A stretch of DNA of 64,000 nucleotides from Cytophagales bacterium UBA2561 (GCA_002340355.1 DDLX01000013.1:62001-126000), one strand, 5' to 3'. Shown: positions 34,278-43,605, numbered from the stretch's first letter. Notes: generated by a model not told the origin, from the letters alone. Made by a program: numbers and translations.

Positions 34278-35204
34278 TTAGCCTTGAAATCTACCTGATT
34301 CGAATACGCTTTTTAAACCTTTTTCTAATGGCATTAAATCTCGTCCTAATACTGACAACATCTTAGAATTATCGGGTTGTCTGCGGGTCATATCACCTTC
34401 TTTTAAGGGGGATAAATGAATGATTTCCGAAGAAGATTCTGTTACTTCGATAATTTTTTGTGCCAATTCTAAGATGGGCGTAATCCGATTACTTCCAATA
34501 TTTACGATATCATTGACGAATAGATTTTGCTCAAGAGCTTTTAAAGTTATGTCTAAGTTATCATCAATATAACAAAAAGTACGCGTTTGTGAGCCATCAC
34601 CATAGATTGTAATGGGTTCATTTTTAATGGCTTGTCGCATAAATTTAGAAATAACAAAATCGGTACTTTGTCGGATGCCATAAGTATTGAAAAAACGTAA
34701 AATCGTATAATCTAAATCAAATTGTTGTTGATAAGACCGACAAAATGCCTCACCCACATTCTTGACAATAGCATATGGTAAACGAGAATTCAGAGGTGTA
34801 GTATGCTCATGTTGAGGTAATTCAACAGGCTCACCATAAACTTCTGAAGAGGATGAAAAAAAGACTCGTTTTACTGCTGTATTCTTGGATAAATCTAAAA
34901 TATTCCGAAAACCATCTAAATCGCTCAAGACCATAACAGGATTATCAATCGTTCGCTGAACCCCAACTACTGCCGCATAATGAAAAACATACTCAAACTG
35001 AAAAGCCGCCATAATCGGGGCAATATCCTGATAATTATTGATATCACAACGAATGAAACGGCAATTTTTGGAGACTGGAATATTCCGTTTATCTCCTGTT
35101 AATAAATTATCTACAATGACTACATAGTAATCGGAGGCTAATAACTTATCGGCTAACGAACTGCCAATAAAACCTGCGCCTCCTGTGATGAGTATCTTTT
35201 TCAT
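34278..35204 (-). CDS. NAD-dependent nucleotide-sugar epimerase/dehydratase
   Basis: An extended SDR of 308 residues. GGAGFIGSSLADKLL is the NAD-binding loop, FFSSSSEVYGEP the serine strand, and LPYAIVKNVGEAF the YxxxK pair. TRTFCYIDDNLDITLKAL and LSPLKEGDMTRRQPDNSKM are typical of the UDP-glucose 4-epimerase / UDP-glucuronate decarboxylase group. The exact sugar cannot be assigned. It is the last gene on the minus strand of the polysaccharide locus, 6 nt after a methyltransferase gene. Confidence 0.88.
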   Translation of the reverse strand: MKKILITGGAGFIGSSLADKLLASDYYVVIVDNLLTGDKRNIPVSKNCRFIRCDINNYQDIAPIMAAFQFEYVFHYAAVVGVQRTIDNPVMVLSDLDGFRNILDLSKNTAVKRVFFSSSSEVYGEPVELPQHEHTTPLNSRLPYAIVKNVGEAFCRSYQQQFDLDYTILRFFNTYGIRQSTDFVISKFMRQAIKNEPITIYGDGSQTRTFCYIDDNLDITLKALEQNLFVNDIVNIGSNRITPILELAQKIIEVTESSSEIIHLSPLKEGDMTRRQPDNSKMLSVLGRDLMPLEKGLKSVFESGRFQG

Positions 35205-35209
35205 GAATT

Positions 35210-36013
35210 TTATTTTTTACGAATTATCATGTATTTGGTATCTGTACAAAGATGTTTATATTTCTCATAGTGTGTTTTTGCTTTTATGTTATAAAGTAAA
35301 TAGTCATGTTCTTCTTCGATAATACAATTATTTTGTTGTAAAAAATCTCTAATTTGTTGCCATTCAATATGGTCATCTTCCCAGACATGGATATCACCTT
35401 CCCTTTCATAACGGGAGTTAATGAATAGCTTCATATAGACAGTTTTGGCAAATTCAAGGGAAAATAACTCACCTGTTTTAATGAGTTTCTGGATGTGTTC
35501 TAGTCGGGTTTGTTTAGATAATTGAAACCATGTTTTTAGTGCTTCATTTGGTTGCCAATGTTGTTCATTAGATTCATGGTCAATAAGAATAATACCTCCT
35601 TTTTTACAGACTCTTATCATCTCTCCAATAGCAGAAATATAGTCAGGAATATGATGTAAAACAGAGTAGGTAGCAATAATGTCAAAATGGCTATCAGGAA
35701 TCGGGAGTGTTTCGCCGTCAAAGGGCTGAATGCTTAATTTATTTGAAGATATTTTTTGCTGCAATAAGTTTAATGATTTTACTGAGACATCACAGGCAGT
35801 CACGGTACATCCTAGCTGTAAAAACTTGGTACTAAGATTTCCTGTACTAGCTCCATAATCTAACACTCTTGGGTTTTGAAACTTATCTGAAATGTGTTTC
35901 AAAAGATTAAAGAGCCGTGTTTGTTCTACCTTATTATATATTTCGGTATGTTTGGCATCATACACATCCGCTATTTTATCATGTGAATCTGTATTATGTT
36001 GAATATGGTTCAT
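35210..36013 (-). CDS. Class I SAM-dependent methyltransferase
   Basis: The 267-residue protein has motif I VLDYGASTGNLSTKF, an acidic VTACDVSVKSL strand, FDIIATYSVLHHIPDYISA and a KKGGIILIDHE post-motif, all of the Methyltransf_11 type. The C-terminal 100 residues are less conserved and may bind the acceptor. In this locus a sugar or lipid-linked sugar is the likely substrate. It lies between a GT4 gene (10 nt away) and an epimerase gene (6 nt away), so the three form one operon. Confidence 0.85.
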   Translation of the reverse strand: MNHIQHNTDSHDKIADVYDAKHTEIYNKVEQTRLFNLLKHISDKFQNPRVLDYGASTGNLSTKFLQLGCTVTACDVSVKSLNLLQQKISSNKLSIQPFDGETLPIPDSHFDIIATYSVLHHIPDYISAIGEMIRVCKKGGIILIDHESNEQHWQPNEALKTWFQLSKQTRLEHIQKLIKTGELFSLEFAKTVYMKLFINSRYEREGDIHVWEDDHIEWQQIRDFLQQNNCIIEEEHDYLLYNIKAKTHYEKYKHLCTDTKYMIIRKK

Positions 36014-36023
36014 GGATTGTGTA

Positions 36024-37115
36024 CTAGTTTGAATTATAAATTTTATTAATGTTTTTTATGAAATTTTCGATAGAATAAGTTTTAATATTACTTAATCCTG
36101 AGTGGACTATTTGTTGTTGTAGTGTTTTATCATTGTAAATAAGTGTAATTTTAGAAGCTAAATCTTTAGGACTTTGAGTTTGACATAATAATCCATTTTT
36201 TTTGTGAGTAATAATTTCACTTGGTCCAGCTACGGCTGTAGCGATGACAGGAGTACCACAACTCTGGGCTTCAATGACAATATTGCCGAATGCTTCTTTC
36301 AAAGAAGGAACAACTAGAACATTAAAGAGTAAGTAGGCTTGTTCAGGGGTATCAATATAACCTAAAAAGTGAACTCTGTCTTCTAAATTTAAAGTTTGGA
36401 CGAGAGTATTAAGTTCATCAAATAACTCACCATCTCCTATAATGAGTAAGTGAGCTTCAAAGGTTAAGAGAGACATAGCTTCAATTAGATATCGACACCC
36501 TTTTACAGTACTTAATCTTCCGACATAACCAATTGTGAATTTTCCATACTTCGCAAAAGGAATTAGCTTAGGATGAGTAACTTGATTAGTTGGAGAATAT
36601 TTCTGAAGATTAACAGCATTTGAAACAATTTTAATTTTTTCGGGCTGAAGTTTTGCTCGTTCTAAAAGACGTTGTTGGGTTGCGTTAGAGATAGCAATAT
36701 AACGAAAGACATCCTTACGGGATATCTTTAGTACTAAAACTAACATCTGGTCAATAATCCATGGGGCAAAATTTCGAAAGATGGGACCATGTTCATGGAA
36801 GATAAGTTTTAGATGAGGCTGGTAAAATTTCTTTAGAATCCAACCTGTAGTTTGACTACGAAATAAATGACAATGTAATACATCAATTTTCTGTTCTTCA
36901 ATGAATTGGGATAATGTAGATAAAGGAGCAAATGAATATTTTGCACTTGATGGATAAACATGAATGTTCTGATGACAAATCTCAATATGAGGTTCTATTT
37001 CTCGAAGTGCATACACATGAATAGATTTATTTTCTGATTGTCCTTCAAATAAGTTTTTGATGACTATCTGAGCCCCACCTAAACCCAAAGAATCAATTAG
37101 ATGTAATACTTTCAT
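36024..37115 (-). CDS. Glycosyltransferase, family 4
   Basis: A GT-B enzyme of 363 residues. MKVLHLIDSLGLGGAQIVIKNL is the classical N-terminal acceptor-side signature. LHCHLFRSQTTG and HEHGPIFRNF form the first domain. TIGYVGRLSTVKGCRYLIEAM and VVPSLKEAFGNIVIEAQSCGTPVIATAVAG carry the EX7E donor-site motif. It probably adds a hexose to a growing glycan. It is the first gene of the epimerase-methyltransferase operon. Its promoter -7 box interlocks with that of the divergent deacetylase. Confidence 0.92.
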   Translation of the reverse strand: MKVLHLIDSLGLGGAQIVIKNLFEGQSENKSIHVYALREIEPHIEICHQNIHVYPSSAKYSFAPLSTLSQFIEEQKIDVLHCHLFRSQTTGWILKKFYQPHLKLIFHEHGPIFRNFAPWIIDQMLVLVLKISRKDVFRYIAISNATQQRLLERAKLQPEKIKIVSNAVNLQKYSPTNQVTHPKLIPFAKYGKFTIGYVGRLSTVKGCRYLIEAMSLLTFEAHLLIIGDGELFDELNTLVQTLNLEDRVHFLGYIDTPEQAYLLFNVLVVPSLKEAFGNIVIEAQSCGTPVIATAVAGPSEIITHKKNGLLCQTQSPKDLASKITLIYNDKTLQQQIVHSGLSNIKTYSIENFIKNINKIYNSN

Positions 37116-37132
37116 GCTTCAGAAAATTAGTA

Positions 37133-37140
37133 TATTTTTG
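37133..37140 (+). promoter_or_regulatory. Deacetylase promoter -7 box
   Basis: TATTTTTG matches TAnnTTTG, 28 nt before ATG 37168. It lies inside an upstream open extension and so rules out the earlier ATG at 37114. Confidence 0.5.
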
Positions 37141-37143
37141 TGT

Positions 37144-37151
37144 CAAAGATA
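37144..37151 (-). promoter_or_regulatory. GT4 operon promoter -7 box
   Basis: Minus-strand TATCTTTG, 29 nt from the GT4 start. Only 3 bp separate it from the plus-strand box at 37133-37140, so the two divergent promoters overlap. Confidence 0.45.
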
Positions 37152-37167
37152 TAAAAAAATCTATTTC

Positions 37168-38100
37168 ATGAAAGAGTTTCTATATCATCTGATTGGACAG
37201 GTATTGATTATAACAAATATTTTAAAATATTTTAGAATTAAACATATCCGTCAAAATGGCATTCATGCTATTTATTCACACAATCCTACCCGTTCTTTAT
37301 TTGAGGGTTTAGTTCAATGGCAGAAAGCACAAGGTTATCATTTCTTGAGTGCTGAGGAAGTACTAGAAATCATAAAAGGTAATATCCCTACTCCTCCAAA
37401 AGCAGTTTGGTGGTCTTTTGATGATGGCTGGTTAGGAAATATTGAAAATGTATTACCTGTCGCTGAGAAATATGAAGTTCCTATTACGATTTTTATTTGT
37501 ACAGAAGCTGTTGAAGACCGAGTTTATTGGTGGACAAAAATTAGGAAATATCGACATCTGCTTCCTACTAAATATCACGACCTGAATGTCATCAAAACAT
37601 TATCTGAAGATGAACGTCAGGATATCATCTCACAGCTTGATAAGCAGGTAACTTATCAAGATTCTGATAAACAGGCAGTTAATATAGAACAGTTACAAAT
37701 GTTAGCAGCACATTCTTTAGTTTCTATTGGAGGACATACACACCGACACGTTATGACTCCTAATTGTACTAAGCAACAGTTAGAAGATGAGATAAAAACC
37801 TCAACTGAAAAACTTCAAAAATGGCTTAATCAGCCTCTCAAAATTTTTGCTTATCCAAATGGTGATTTTAATGGTCAAGAAATGGAATTACTAAAAAAAT
37901 ATGGTTACGAAGCTGCCTTCACTACCCAAAGGCAAATTATTTTGCCTCAGACACAAAATCCATTCTATTTACCTCGTTTTGGTATCACAGATGAGGGTTC
38001 AGTAGCTAAAAACCTAGGGTTTATGTTTGGTATTATGCAACGGATTATTAAACCCCTAGAACATATTATTATGAGATTAAAAAAATTATTTATTAAATAA
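37168..38100 (+). CDS. Polysaccharide deacetylase (NodB homology)
   Basis: Carbohydrate esterase family 4 type. WWSFDDGWLGN holds the catalytic Asp-Asp pair and GGHTHRHVMT the metal-binding histidines. AYPNGDFNGQEMELLKKYGYEAAFTT is the third motif. The N-terminal 40 residues contain a hydrophobic segment (FLYHLIGQVLIITNIL), a possible signal anchor. The frame is open from ATG 37114, but the -7 box at 37133 argues for ATG 37168. It may remove acetyl groups from the surface polysaccharide made by this locus or from peptidoglycan. Confidence 0.88.
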   Translation: MKEFLYHLIGQVLIITNILKYFRIKHIRQNGIHAIYSHNPTRSLFEGLVQWQKAQGYHFLSAEEVLEIIKGNIPTPPKAVWWSFDDGWLGNIENVLPVAEKYEVPITIFICTEAVEDRVYWWTKIRKYRHLLPTKYHDLNVIKTLSEDERQDIISQLDKQVTYQDSDKQAVNIEQLQMLAAHSLVSIGGHTHRHVMTPNCTKQQLEDEIKTSTEKLQKWLNQPLKIFAYPNGDFNGQEMELLKKYGYEAAFTTQRQIILPQTQNPFYLPRFGITDEGSVAKNLGFMFGIMQRIIKPLEHIIMRLKKLFIK

Positions 38101-38247
38101 ACATTATCACGTTTTTTACAGGGTTAAAAATGGCAATTTCAAATTTTATCAGAACAAACTCATTCCCAATTCAGCCTTACAAAAAAAATCGTGATAATCT
38201 CTAGTCATGTAAATTGCGTGTTATGTTAATGTGTATGCTAAAATGTG

Positions 38248-38280
38248 AGACTTGCCAAGTTTTGAAAACTTGGCAGATCT
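38248..38280. repeat. 33-nt near-perfect palindrome, copy 2
   Basis: AGACTTGCCAAGTTTT and its complement around a central G, with one mismatch and one G-T pair at the base. It shares the CTTGCCAA-TTTTGAAAA-TTGGCA layout with copies at 9201 and 10329. It lies between two convergent genes. Confidence 0.78.
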
Positions 38281-38365
38281 AAGAATTATTATTTTTTGAA
38301 AATCAGACTTGTGGCAGGAGGTTAGGTTTGATCTTAGATAGAATTCACATTAAATAGTGGTTATC

Positions 38366-39373
38366 TCACGTTTTAATAATTTTTTTTACTTTTTCGTATA
38401 GTTGTGGACGGGCTAGGATGTAATCTCGGATATGATAAAAAATGACTTTTGAAAAATGTTTCAAAGGATTCTTATAATAAAAAAAGTGATAAGTTGGCTT
38501 TATTTGACTATTGAATTTTTTTTTGAATTGATATCGTCTAGTATCTAAATTAACAGGACCTAAATTAACGGTAGGTATTTGATCTTCGAACGCTTTCTGG
38601 TAGAGAGCTAATAACATAAAGGGACCACTTTGAAGTGAGGCGTATTCTGATAATGAACCACCTGCGTAATAGTAAACTTCGTACTGACTGATAAAAAACC
38701 AAACTGAGGCGATTACCTTTCCTGCTTCATTTTCTACAAAATACAAAGCCTGATGTGCTGTAAATTGCTGAAATAATTGCTCGAACCATTCCTTAGGTTC
38801 AATCTGTTTAGCATTATTCTTTTCCATGATATGTCGATAAATCTCATAAAATTGAGCAATATCATCTTGAGTTTTACCTTCCGTAATTTTTAGATTATTC
38901 CTTAATGCCTTTTTGTAATTTCGTCTTAGGTTAGATTTTACTCTTTTAAGAAAACTCTCAAAATCATTGTTATCCACTAAGTTAGTTGCTATGTCCTGAT
39001 GTTTAGCACATAGAAATTGAGGCAATAGATTCTCTTGATAAGATAAAACAGAAATTTCGGAATAGGTTACATTCCTTTTTAAGTATTGAATGAAATTAGG
39101 CATATTTGTAGGAAAGAATGAACCTCCTTTACTGCTACAAAAACCTCCCGAATATAATTTTTTTGTTTTTTTATCATAAATAAAAGGACAAACATCAAAT
39201 ATATTTCCATGTTCATCTACGAGTAATAATGGAATGAATTCATGTTTGAAATAACGGGCTGTTGTTATGTTCCATTGCCATAACATTCCGAAACTACCTT
39301 CGTTTTGAGTCACAAAGTTATCCCAATATTGTTTTTGGGTTTCATCTAATGTAGCTCTAATAACTTTTTGCAT
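38366..39373 (-). CDS. FemAB/GNAT-like acyltransferase
   Basis: The 335-residue protein shows the two-domain pattern of the FemAB-like / BioF2-like acetyltransferase group: SNLRRNYKKALRNNLKITE, FYEIYRHIMEKNNAKQ, VENEAGKVIASVWFFISQYEVYYYAGGSL and GPVNLDTRRYQFKKKFN near the C-terminus. Such enzymes transfer amino acids to peptidoglycan or acyl groups to sugars. Here the location in a polysaccharide locus favours acylation of an amino sugar. Divergently placed from the methyltransferase gene at 39414. Confidence 0.8.
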   Translation of the reverse strand: MQKVIRATLDETQKQYWDNFVTQNEGSFGMLWQWNITTARYFKHEFIPLLLVDEHGNIFDVCPFIYDKKTKKLYSGGFCSSKGGSFFPTNMPNFIQYLKRNVTYSEISVLSYQENLLPQFLCAKHQDIATNLVDNNDFESFLKRVKSNLRRNYKKALRNNLKITEGKTQDDIAQFYEIYRHIMEKNNAKQIEPKEWFEQLFQQFTAHQALYFVENEAGKVIASVWFFISQYEVYYYAGGSLSEYASLQSGPFMLLALYQKAFEDQIPTVNLGPVNLDTRRYQFKKKFNSQIKPTYHFFYYKNPLKHFSKVIFYHIRDYILARPQLYEKVKKIIKT

Positions 39374-39382
39374 TGAATTTCA

Positions 39383-39390
39383 TAATTTTG
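39383..39390 (+). promoter_or_regulatory. Candidate promoter -7 box for a methyltransferase
   Basis: TAATTTTG, 24 nt before ATG 39414 but only 9 nt before ATG 39399, so the later start is more plausible. Confidence 0.35.
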
Positions 39391-39413
39391 GTGCGAATAT
39401 GACAAAAAAAAAT

Positions 39414-40148
39414 ATGAATCAAACCGTTTACGAGAAAACAAACATCGTTGAAAGATATGCCTCACAAAGTCATTTGCAATATCCCGAAGCCACTATCTTA
39501 GAAAAAATTAAGCCTCTTTTGTCTCAAAAGTTCATGTTGGATTTAGGGGTTGGTGGAGGACGTACTACTGTACATTTTGCTCCCTTAGTAAAAAAATATA
39601 TCGGAATAGATTTTTCCTCTAGTATGATAGAAGCCTGTCAAGGACGTTTCTCAGAGTCTTTTCCTCATGCTACCTTTCAACAGGGAGACGCACGAGATTT
39701 ATCTGATTTCGAGGATAATAGTATCGATTTTGTATTGTTTAGTTACAATGGAATTGATTATGTGAATCATATAGATAGACTAAAAGTTTTAAAGGAAATT
39801 TATCGAGTTTTGAAGCCTAAAGGTATTTTTTGTTTTTCTTCTCATAATATTTTAAGTGTTGGCTATCAACCTAAAGCAGAAGGACTCAAAAATCAACTCA
39901 TTCAAACTACTTTTAGCTTGATTTTAAGGTTTTTAAATGGAGACTTTTCTAAAATCAGGACGAAAGAATATATGGTTTTACGAGATAGTGGAGAATTTTT
40001 TCAATTAGAGACTTATTACATTAATCCTGATTATCAACAAAAGCAATTGAAAGAAGTCGGATTTACAGCTATTTCTAGCTATGGATTACACCAAAAAGAA
40101 ATCGAAAAAAACGATACATGGGTTTATTTTTTAGCTCATAAATCATAA
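39414..40148 (+). CDS. Class I SAM-dependent methyltransferase
   Basis: About 244 residues. MLDLGVGGGRTTVHFAP is motif I, GIDFSSSMIEACQ the second acidic strand, FQQGDARDLSDFEDNSIDFVLFSYNGIDYV the central block, and LKPKGIFCFSSHN the post-motif, all of the Methyltransf_11/25 type. The frame is open from ATG 39399, but the promoter box would make that start leaderless. It is the only plus-strand gene in this part of the polysaccharide locus apart from the deacetylase. The substrate is probably a sugar precursor. Confidence 0.84.
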   Translation: MNQTVYEKTNIVERYASQSHLQYPEATILEKIKPLLSQKFMLDLGVGGGRTTVHFAPLVKKYIGIDFSSSMIEACQGRFSESFPHATFQQGDARDLSDFEDNSIDFVLFSYNGIDYVNHIDRLKVLKEIYRVLKPKGIFCFSSHNILSVGYQPKAEGLKNQLIQTTFSLILRFLNGDFSKIRTKEYMVLRDSGEFFQLETYYINPDYQQKQLKEVGFTAISSYGLHQKEIEKNDTWVYFLAHKS

Positions 40149-40223
40149 TTTGGATAAAAGATATAGTATTAATATTTCTTTAAAAGAAAATCTCAAACTA
40201 CACTTTCGATAATCTGGTAGAAA

Positions 40224-41123
40224 CTACACAATTGACAAGAGAATTTTTTTAGTAATAATAATACACCTGTCTATAATGCGGATATCTTGTTTCCGCATTA
40301 CTTGTAAAAAAGATAGTTCTCCTTCATAATGATAGGCTTGAGTACGCATCATTTTCTCGAAGTAAGGCAAATTTATAGAGAGTTTAGTTGCTAATGGATG
40401 TTCTTGTTTAGCATATATGATAGCAAGTCGGTCGTAATGATTAGGTCTGGAAGAGTATGTCTGTTTTATTGTGTTATTGGCGTGCCAACGGTATTTTATT
40501 AACTCTTTCTTCATAATGTATATTGAATTATCCTGATACTTTAGGATACGTAGCCAGTACTCGTAATCTTCTGTGGCTACAATATCTTTGTTTTCATCCC
40601 AATAACCAATTTCTTGAGTCAAATTAGCCTTGTAGAGTACACTTGAACATGTAACTCCCATAGCTCCTAAGTAGCTTTGGGATTTTCTCAAAAGGGTTTT
40701 ATAGGAAAAGGTTTTATCTTTCCACATATAAGATATATTTTTTTTTATGTCAGGAAATCTTGAGGCATTTGTTCCTACCAAATTCAAATCAGGGTGCTTC
40801 TCAAAAATTTGTAGTTGTTCTTCTAATTTTTCAGGTAGCCATAAGTCATCATCATCACAGAAAGCAATGTATTTTCCTTGAGCTTGTCGAATGCCAAAAT
40901 TTCGATTTGTTGCGATTACTCCATGATTCCGATTTTGGAAGGGGCGCAAACGGTTATCCTGAAAAGAATGGATATGTGCTAAAAAATCATAATTAGAGCA
41001 ATTATCCACTACGATTATTTCAATATTTGAATAAGTTTGGGCAAGTATCGAAGTTAAGGTTTCTGTCAATAAATCTTGACGATTATATGTAGGTACTATA
41101 ACACTTACTAGAGGTTTATTCAT
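40224..41123 (-). CDS. Glycosyltransferase, family 2
   Basis: A GT-A enzyme of 299 residues. VSVIVPTYNRQDLLTETLTSIL is the N-terminal nucleotide-binding strand. IAFCDDDDLWLPEKLEEQL carries the DxD metal motif, and ATEDYEYWLRIL the catalytic ED. It likely adds a sugar to the polysaccharide repeat. The start ATG overlaps the stop of the upstream SDR gene in an ATGA arrangement, so it belongs to the rfbF-rfbG operon as its last member. Confidence 0.92.
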   Translation of the reverse strand: MNKPLVSVIVPTYNRQDLLTETLTSILAQTYSNIEIIVVDNCSNYDFLAHIHSFQDNRLRPFQNRNHGVIATNRNFGIRQAQGKYIAFCDDDDLWLPEKLEEQLQIFEKHPDLNLVGTNASRFPDIKKNISYMWKDKTFSYKTLLRKSQSYLGAMGVTCSSVLYKANLTQEIGYWDENKDIVATEDYEYWLRILKYQDNSIYIMKKELIKYRWHANNTIKQTYSSRPNHYDRLAIIYAKQEHPLATKLSINLPYFEKMMRTQAYHYEGELSFLQVMRKQDIRIIDRCIIITKKILLSIV

Positions 41124-42082
41124 GACAGTCTGGATTTAGTAAGATAAATCAATAAATCTTCAATACCTTTTTCTAGTGTCCAATTGGGCTGATATCCCAT
41201 TTTTCGTAATCTTTGATTCTCAATTTGATATCTTTTGGTAATAGGTGCTTCTATGTTTTCAACCAAAATTTTTTCTGAATGATAGACAGGTAATTGAGTT
41301 TGATATAATTTTTGATAAGTATGCTGTACAATTAAAGCTAACTCAAGCATGGTTCGGGTTTCTCCTGAGCTAATTTGATATAATGAACGGCTGGTGAGCG
41401 GTTGAAGTAATTTCTCAATAGCAGATGCCACATCCTGAATATGTACGAAATCTCGTAAGGGGCTTCCATCAGAGCGCAATACAATACGTTGGTCTAAGAC
41501 AGCCATTCGGCATAAATCATTGACTACCAACCACCAACAATTATTCTCAGGAAATACGGGAGTCCCATAACCATTACTTAATCGCAATGTTACAGCCCTT
41601 CCATCATACTTTTTATGATAAAGATGAACTAAATCTTCACACCAAGCATGAGTGAGAGCATATCGGTTTTGAAGATTACGAGGTGTATTTTCATCAATTC
41701 TACTCAAGGGTAATTTCCCTAAAACCTGCATAGTAGAAAGATAAATTAGCTTTGTTCCCTTTTTGACAAAATGCTCAAGTAGTTCCCATGTAATTTGTAA
41801 ATTAATCGCAAGTAGCTCATCAATTGATACTTGTTCACAATCTCGGTGGTCTAACGAAATTGTATGTACAATGGCATCGAAGGAGTGTTGTTGTAGATTC
41901 TCTTGATTTGTTTTTTGGGTTAAATCCCTCTCCCATGTTTCGATGTGAGGAAATGTCGTTTTCCAATTTGGAGGAAAGTGCTTATCTAAAGCAATAACTT
42001 CATTTTGTTCAGCCAGTACCTGAATTATTTTTGCCCCCAAATAACCAGCTGCACCCGTAATTAATATTTTCTTAGGTTTCAT
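41120..42082 (-). CDS. NAD-dependent sugar epimerase/reductase (SDR)
   Basis: An extended SDR of 320 residues with GAAGYLGAKIIQVLAEQ for NAD(P) binding, IYLSTMQVLGKLP as the serine strand and NRYALTHAWCEDL as a YxxxH variant: the usual lysine of the YxxxK motif is His here. Placed directly after the rfbF, rfbG and RmlC-like genes, it could be the 4-keto-reductase completing a CDP-6-deoxyhexose. The His replacement makes activity less certain. ATGA overlap with the downstream GT2 gene. Confidence 0.82.
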   Translation of the reverse strand: MKPKKILITGAAGYLGAKIIQVLAEQNEVIALDKHFPPNWKTTFPHIETWERDLTQKTNQENLQQHSFDAIVHTISLDHRDCEQVSIDELLAINLQITWELLEHFVKKGTKLIYLSTMQVLGKLPLSRIDENTPRNLQNRYALTHAWCEDLVHLYHKKYDGRAVTLRLSNGYGTPVFPENNCWWLVVNDLCRMAVLDQRIVLRSDGSPLRDFVHIQDVASAIEKLLQPLTSRSLYQISSGETRTMLELALIVQHTYQKLYQTQLPVYHSEKILVENIEAPITKRYQIENQRLRKMGYQPNWTLEKGIEDLLIYLTKSRLS

Positions 42083-42085
42083 GAT

Positions 42086-42520
42086 TTACCAATTATATGG
42101 GATTTTTTCCAGTGCTTTATTCACGGCTTCTTTAGGGTCATGTTCCAAATTAGCAATATTCAGTAATAAATTTAAATCTGTACCAATACCCTGAAAAGCC
42201 AACCATAGATTAGGTTGTACGGTCAATCTTTTATAATTATTTTCTCCTAAAACAATCTCAGAAAATAAATTTTCTGTTTCTGAAAATACCACAAACCGAA
42301 CACTGCCTACAGGAACAATTAAATTTAAGGTCATCTGAGTATGTTTCTTCCAACCCTTAATTTCGTTGGGAAGAATTCGAGAAAAGTAAGCCTCACCAAA
42401 CCCATCAAAACTAGCTTCACTTTGCTTGAGTCCGTGCTTAATTTCTCCTTTGGGATGCGGAATCATTCGTAGTGCCGTTAAACTTACTCCCTTTATCACT
42501 GTGTCGACTATTCTGTCCAT
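42086..42520 (-). CDS. dTDP-4-dehydrorhamnose 3,5-epimerase-like cupin
   Basis: The 144-residue RmlC-type protein shows GFGEAYFSRILPNEIKGWKKHTQMTLNLIVPVGSVRFVV, in which the IKGWxxHxxMTLN stretch holds the active-site His. The length is shorter than classical RmlC (about 180). In the context of CDP-glucose genes it probably epimerises C3 and/or C5 of CDP-4-keto-6-deoxyglucose. It overlaps the rfbG stop by 13 nt and is 3 nt from the SDR gene, so translation is tightly coupled. Confidence 0.8.
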   Translation of the reverse strand: MDRIVDTVIKGVSLTALRMIPHPKGEIKHGLKQSEASFDGFGEAYFSRILPNEIKGWKKHTQMTLNLIVPVGSVRFVVFSETENLFSEIVLGENNYKRLTVQPNLWLAFQGIGTDLNLLLNIANLEHDPKEAVNKALEKIPYNW

Positions 42521-43605
42521 CGAATTTCTTTGGCTTGTGCTAATTTTTCATAATGCTGAATTTGTTGTAAGGTAAAATCCCACATATTTTCTTGTGCTTG
42601 GTAAAAATCATAGTACCATTTACTGGTAAATCTTATCAATTCTTCATAGCCCAAAGTGGGCAACCATTTGAAATGGAATAAAGCTTTATCACAATTGAGT
42701 TTAAGTAATCCTGCCTCATGGAATGGGATGTTAGCCGTAACTTGATAGGCATCAGTAGGCTTTTCAAAATGCCAAAATTCACTTAAATCTTGCAATAGTG
42801 TTTTAACCGAGTGGCTGTACTCTGCCTTGGGTCCAAAATTGAAACTTTCTCCATTCAGCTTTGGATTTAAAGCTAATTCCTGCCCTAAATTCAAATAACC
42901 ACTGAGCGGTTCAAGGACGTGTTGCCAAGGGCGTGTTGCTTCAGGACTTCGTATTTCGACAACCTTATCTTGACTCCATGCCCGCATACAGTCAGGAACA
43001 ATTCTATCTTTTGCCCAATCTCCTCCACCAATAACATTACCTGCACGAGCCGAAACTACTCGAACGGAAGAATGGTTTTGGAAAAAAGAATAATAATACG
43101 AATTAAAAATTAACTCTGCTGCCCCTTTCGAACCACTATAAATATCTTTACCACCAAGTGCATCAGTCTCTTTATATCCCCAAACCCATTCCACATTATC
43201 ATAACATTTATCACTCGTAATGATAACAGCCGTACAAGAATAATCCGCAAAGCGAAGAGCTTCTAAAATATGCGCTGTTCCCATTACATTCGATGAAAAT
43301 GTTTCTAATGGGTCTTCGTAAGAAAGTGAGACAATAGGCTGTGCGGCTAGATGGAATACAAAATCAGGCTTCTCAGTTTCAAAAATGGCTTGAATTGCTT
43401 TGGCATCACGGGTATCTTGTCGATAGTCGGTAATTTTTTCGGCTAATTTTAGCTCTTCAAACATAGAAGGATTTGTTGGAATATCTTTAGAAATACCTAC
43501 TACCTTAGCCCCTAATTTCAAAAGCCAAATTGTTAACCATGCTCCCTTAAAACCTGTATGTCCCGTTACAATGACTTTTTTATCTTGATACGTGTTTTTA
43601 AACAT
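42508..43605 (-). CDS. rfbG: CDP-glucose 4,6-dehydratase
   Basis: RfbG converts CDP-glucose to CDP-4-keto-6-deoxyglucose. The 365-residue SDR begins with KKVIVTGHTGFKGAWL-like sequence (the GxxGFxG loop), has FHLAAQPIVSLSYEDP, IITSDKCYDN and IYSGSKGAAELIFNSYY with the YxxxK pair, and RPWQHVLEPLSGYL, a signature of this enzyme. It is 12 nt downstream of rfbF and overlaps the next gene. Confidence 0.95.
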   Translation of the reverse strand: MFKNTYQDKKVIVTGHTGFKGAWLTIWLLKLGAKVVGISKDIPTNPSMFEELKLAEKITDYRQDTRDAKAIQAIFETEKPDFVFHLAAQPIVSLSYEDPLETFSSNVMGTAHILEALRFADYSCTAVIITSDKCYDNVEWVWGYKETDALGGKDIYSGSKGAAELIFNSYYYSFFQNHSSVRVVSARAGNVIGGGDWAKDRIVPDCMRAWSQDKVVEIRSPEATRPWQHVLEPLSGYLNLGQELALNPKLNGESFNFGPKAEYSHSVKTLLQDLSEFWHFEKPTDAYQVTANIPFHEAGLLKLNCDKALFHFKWLPTLGYEELIRFTSKWYYDFYQAQENMWDFTLQQIQHYEKLAQAKEIRWTE

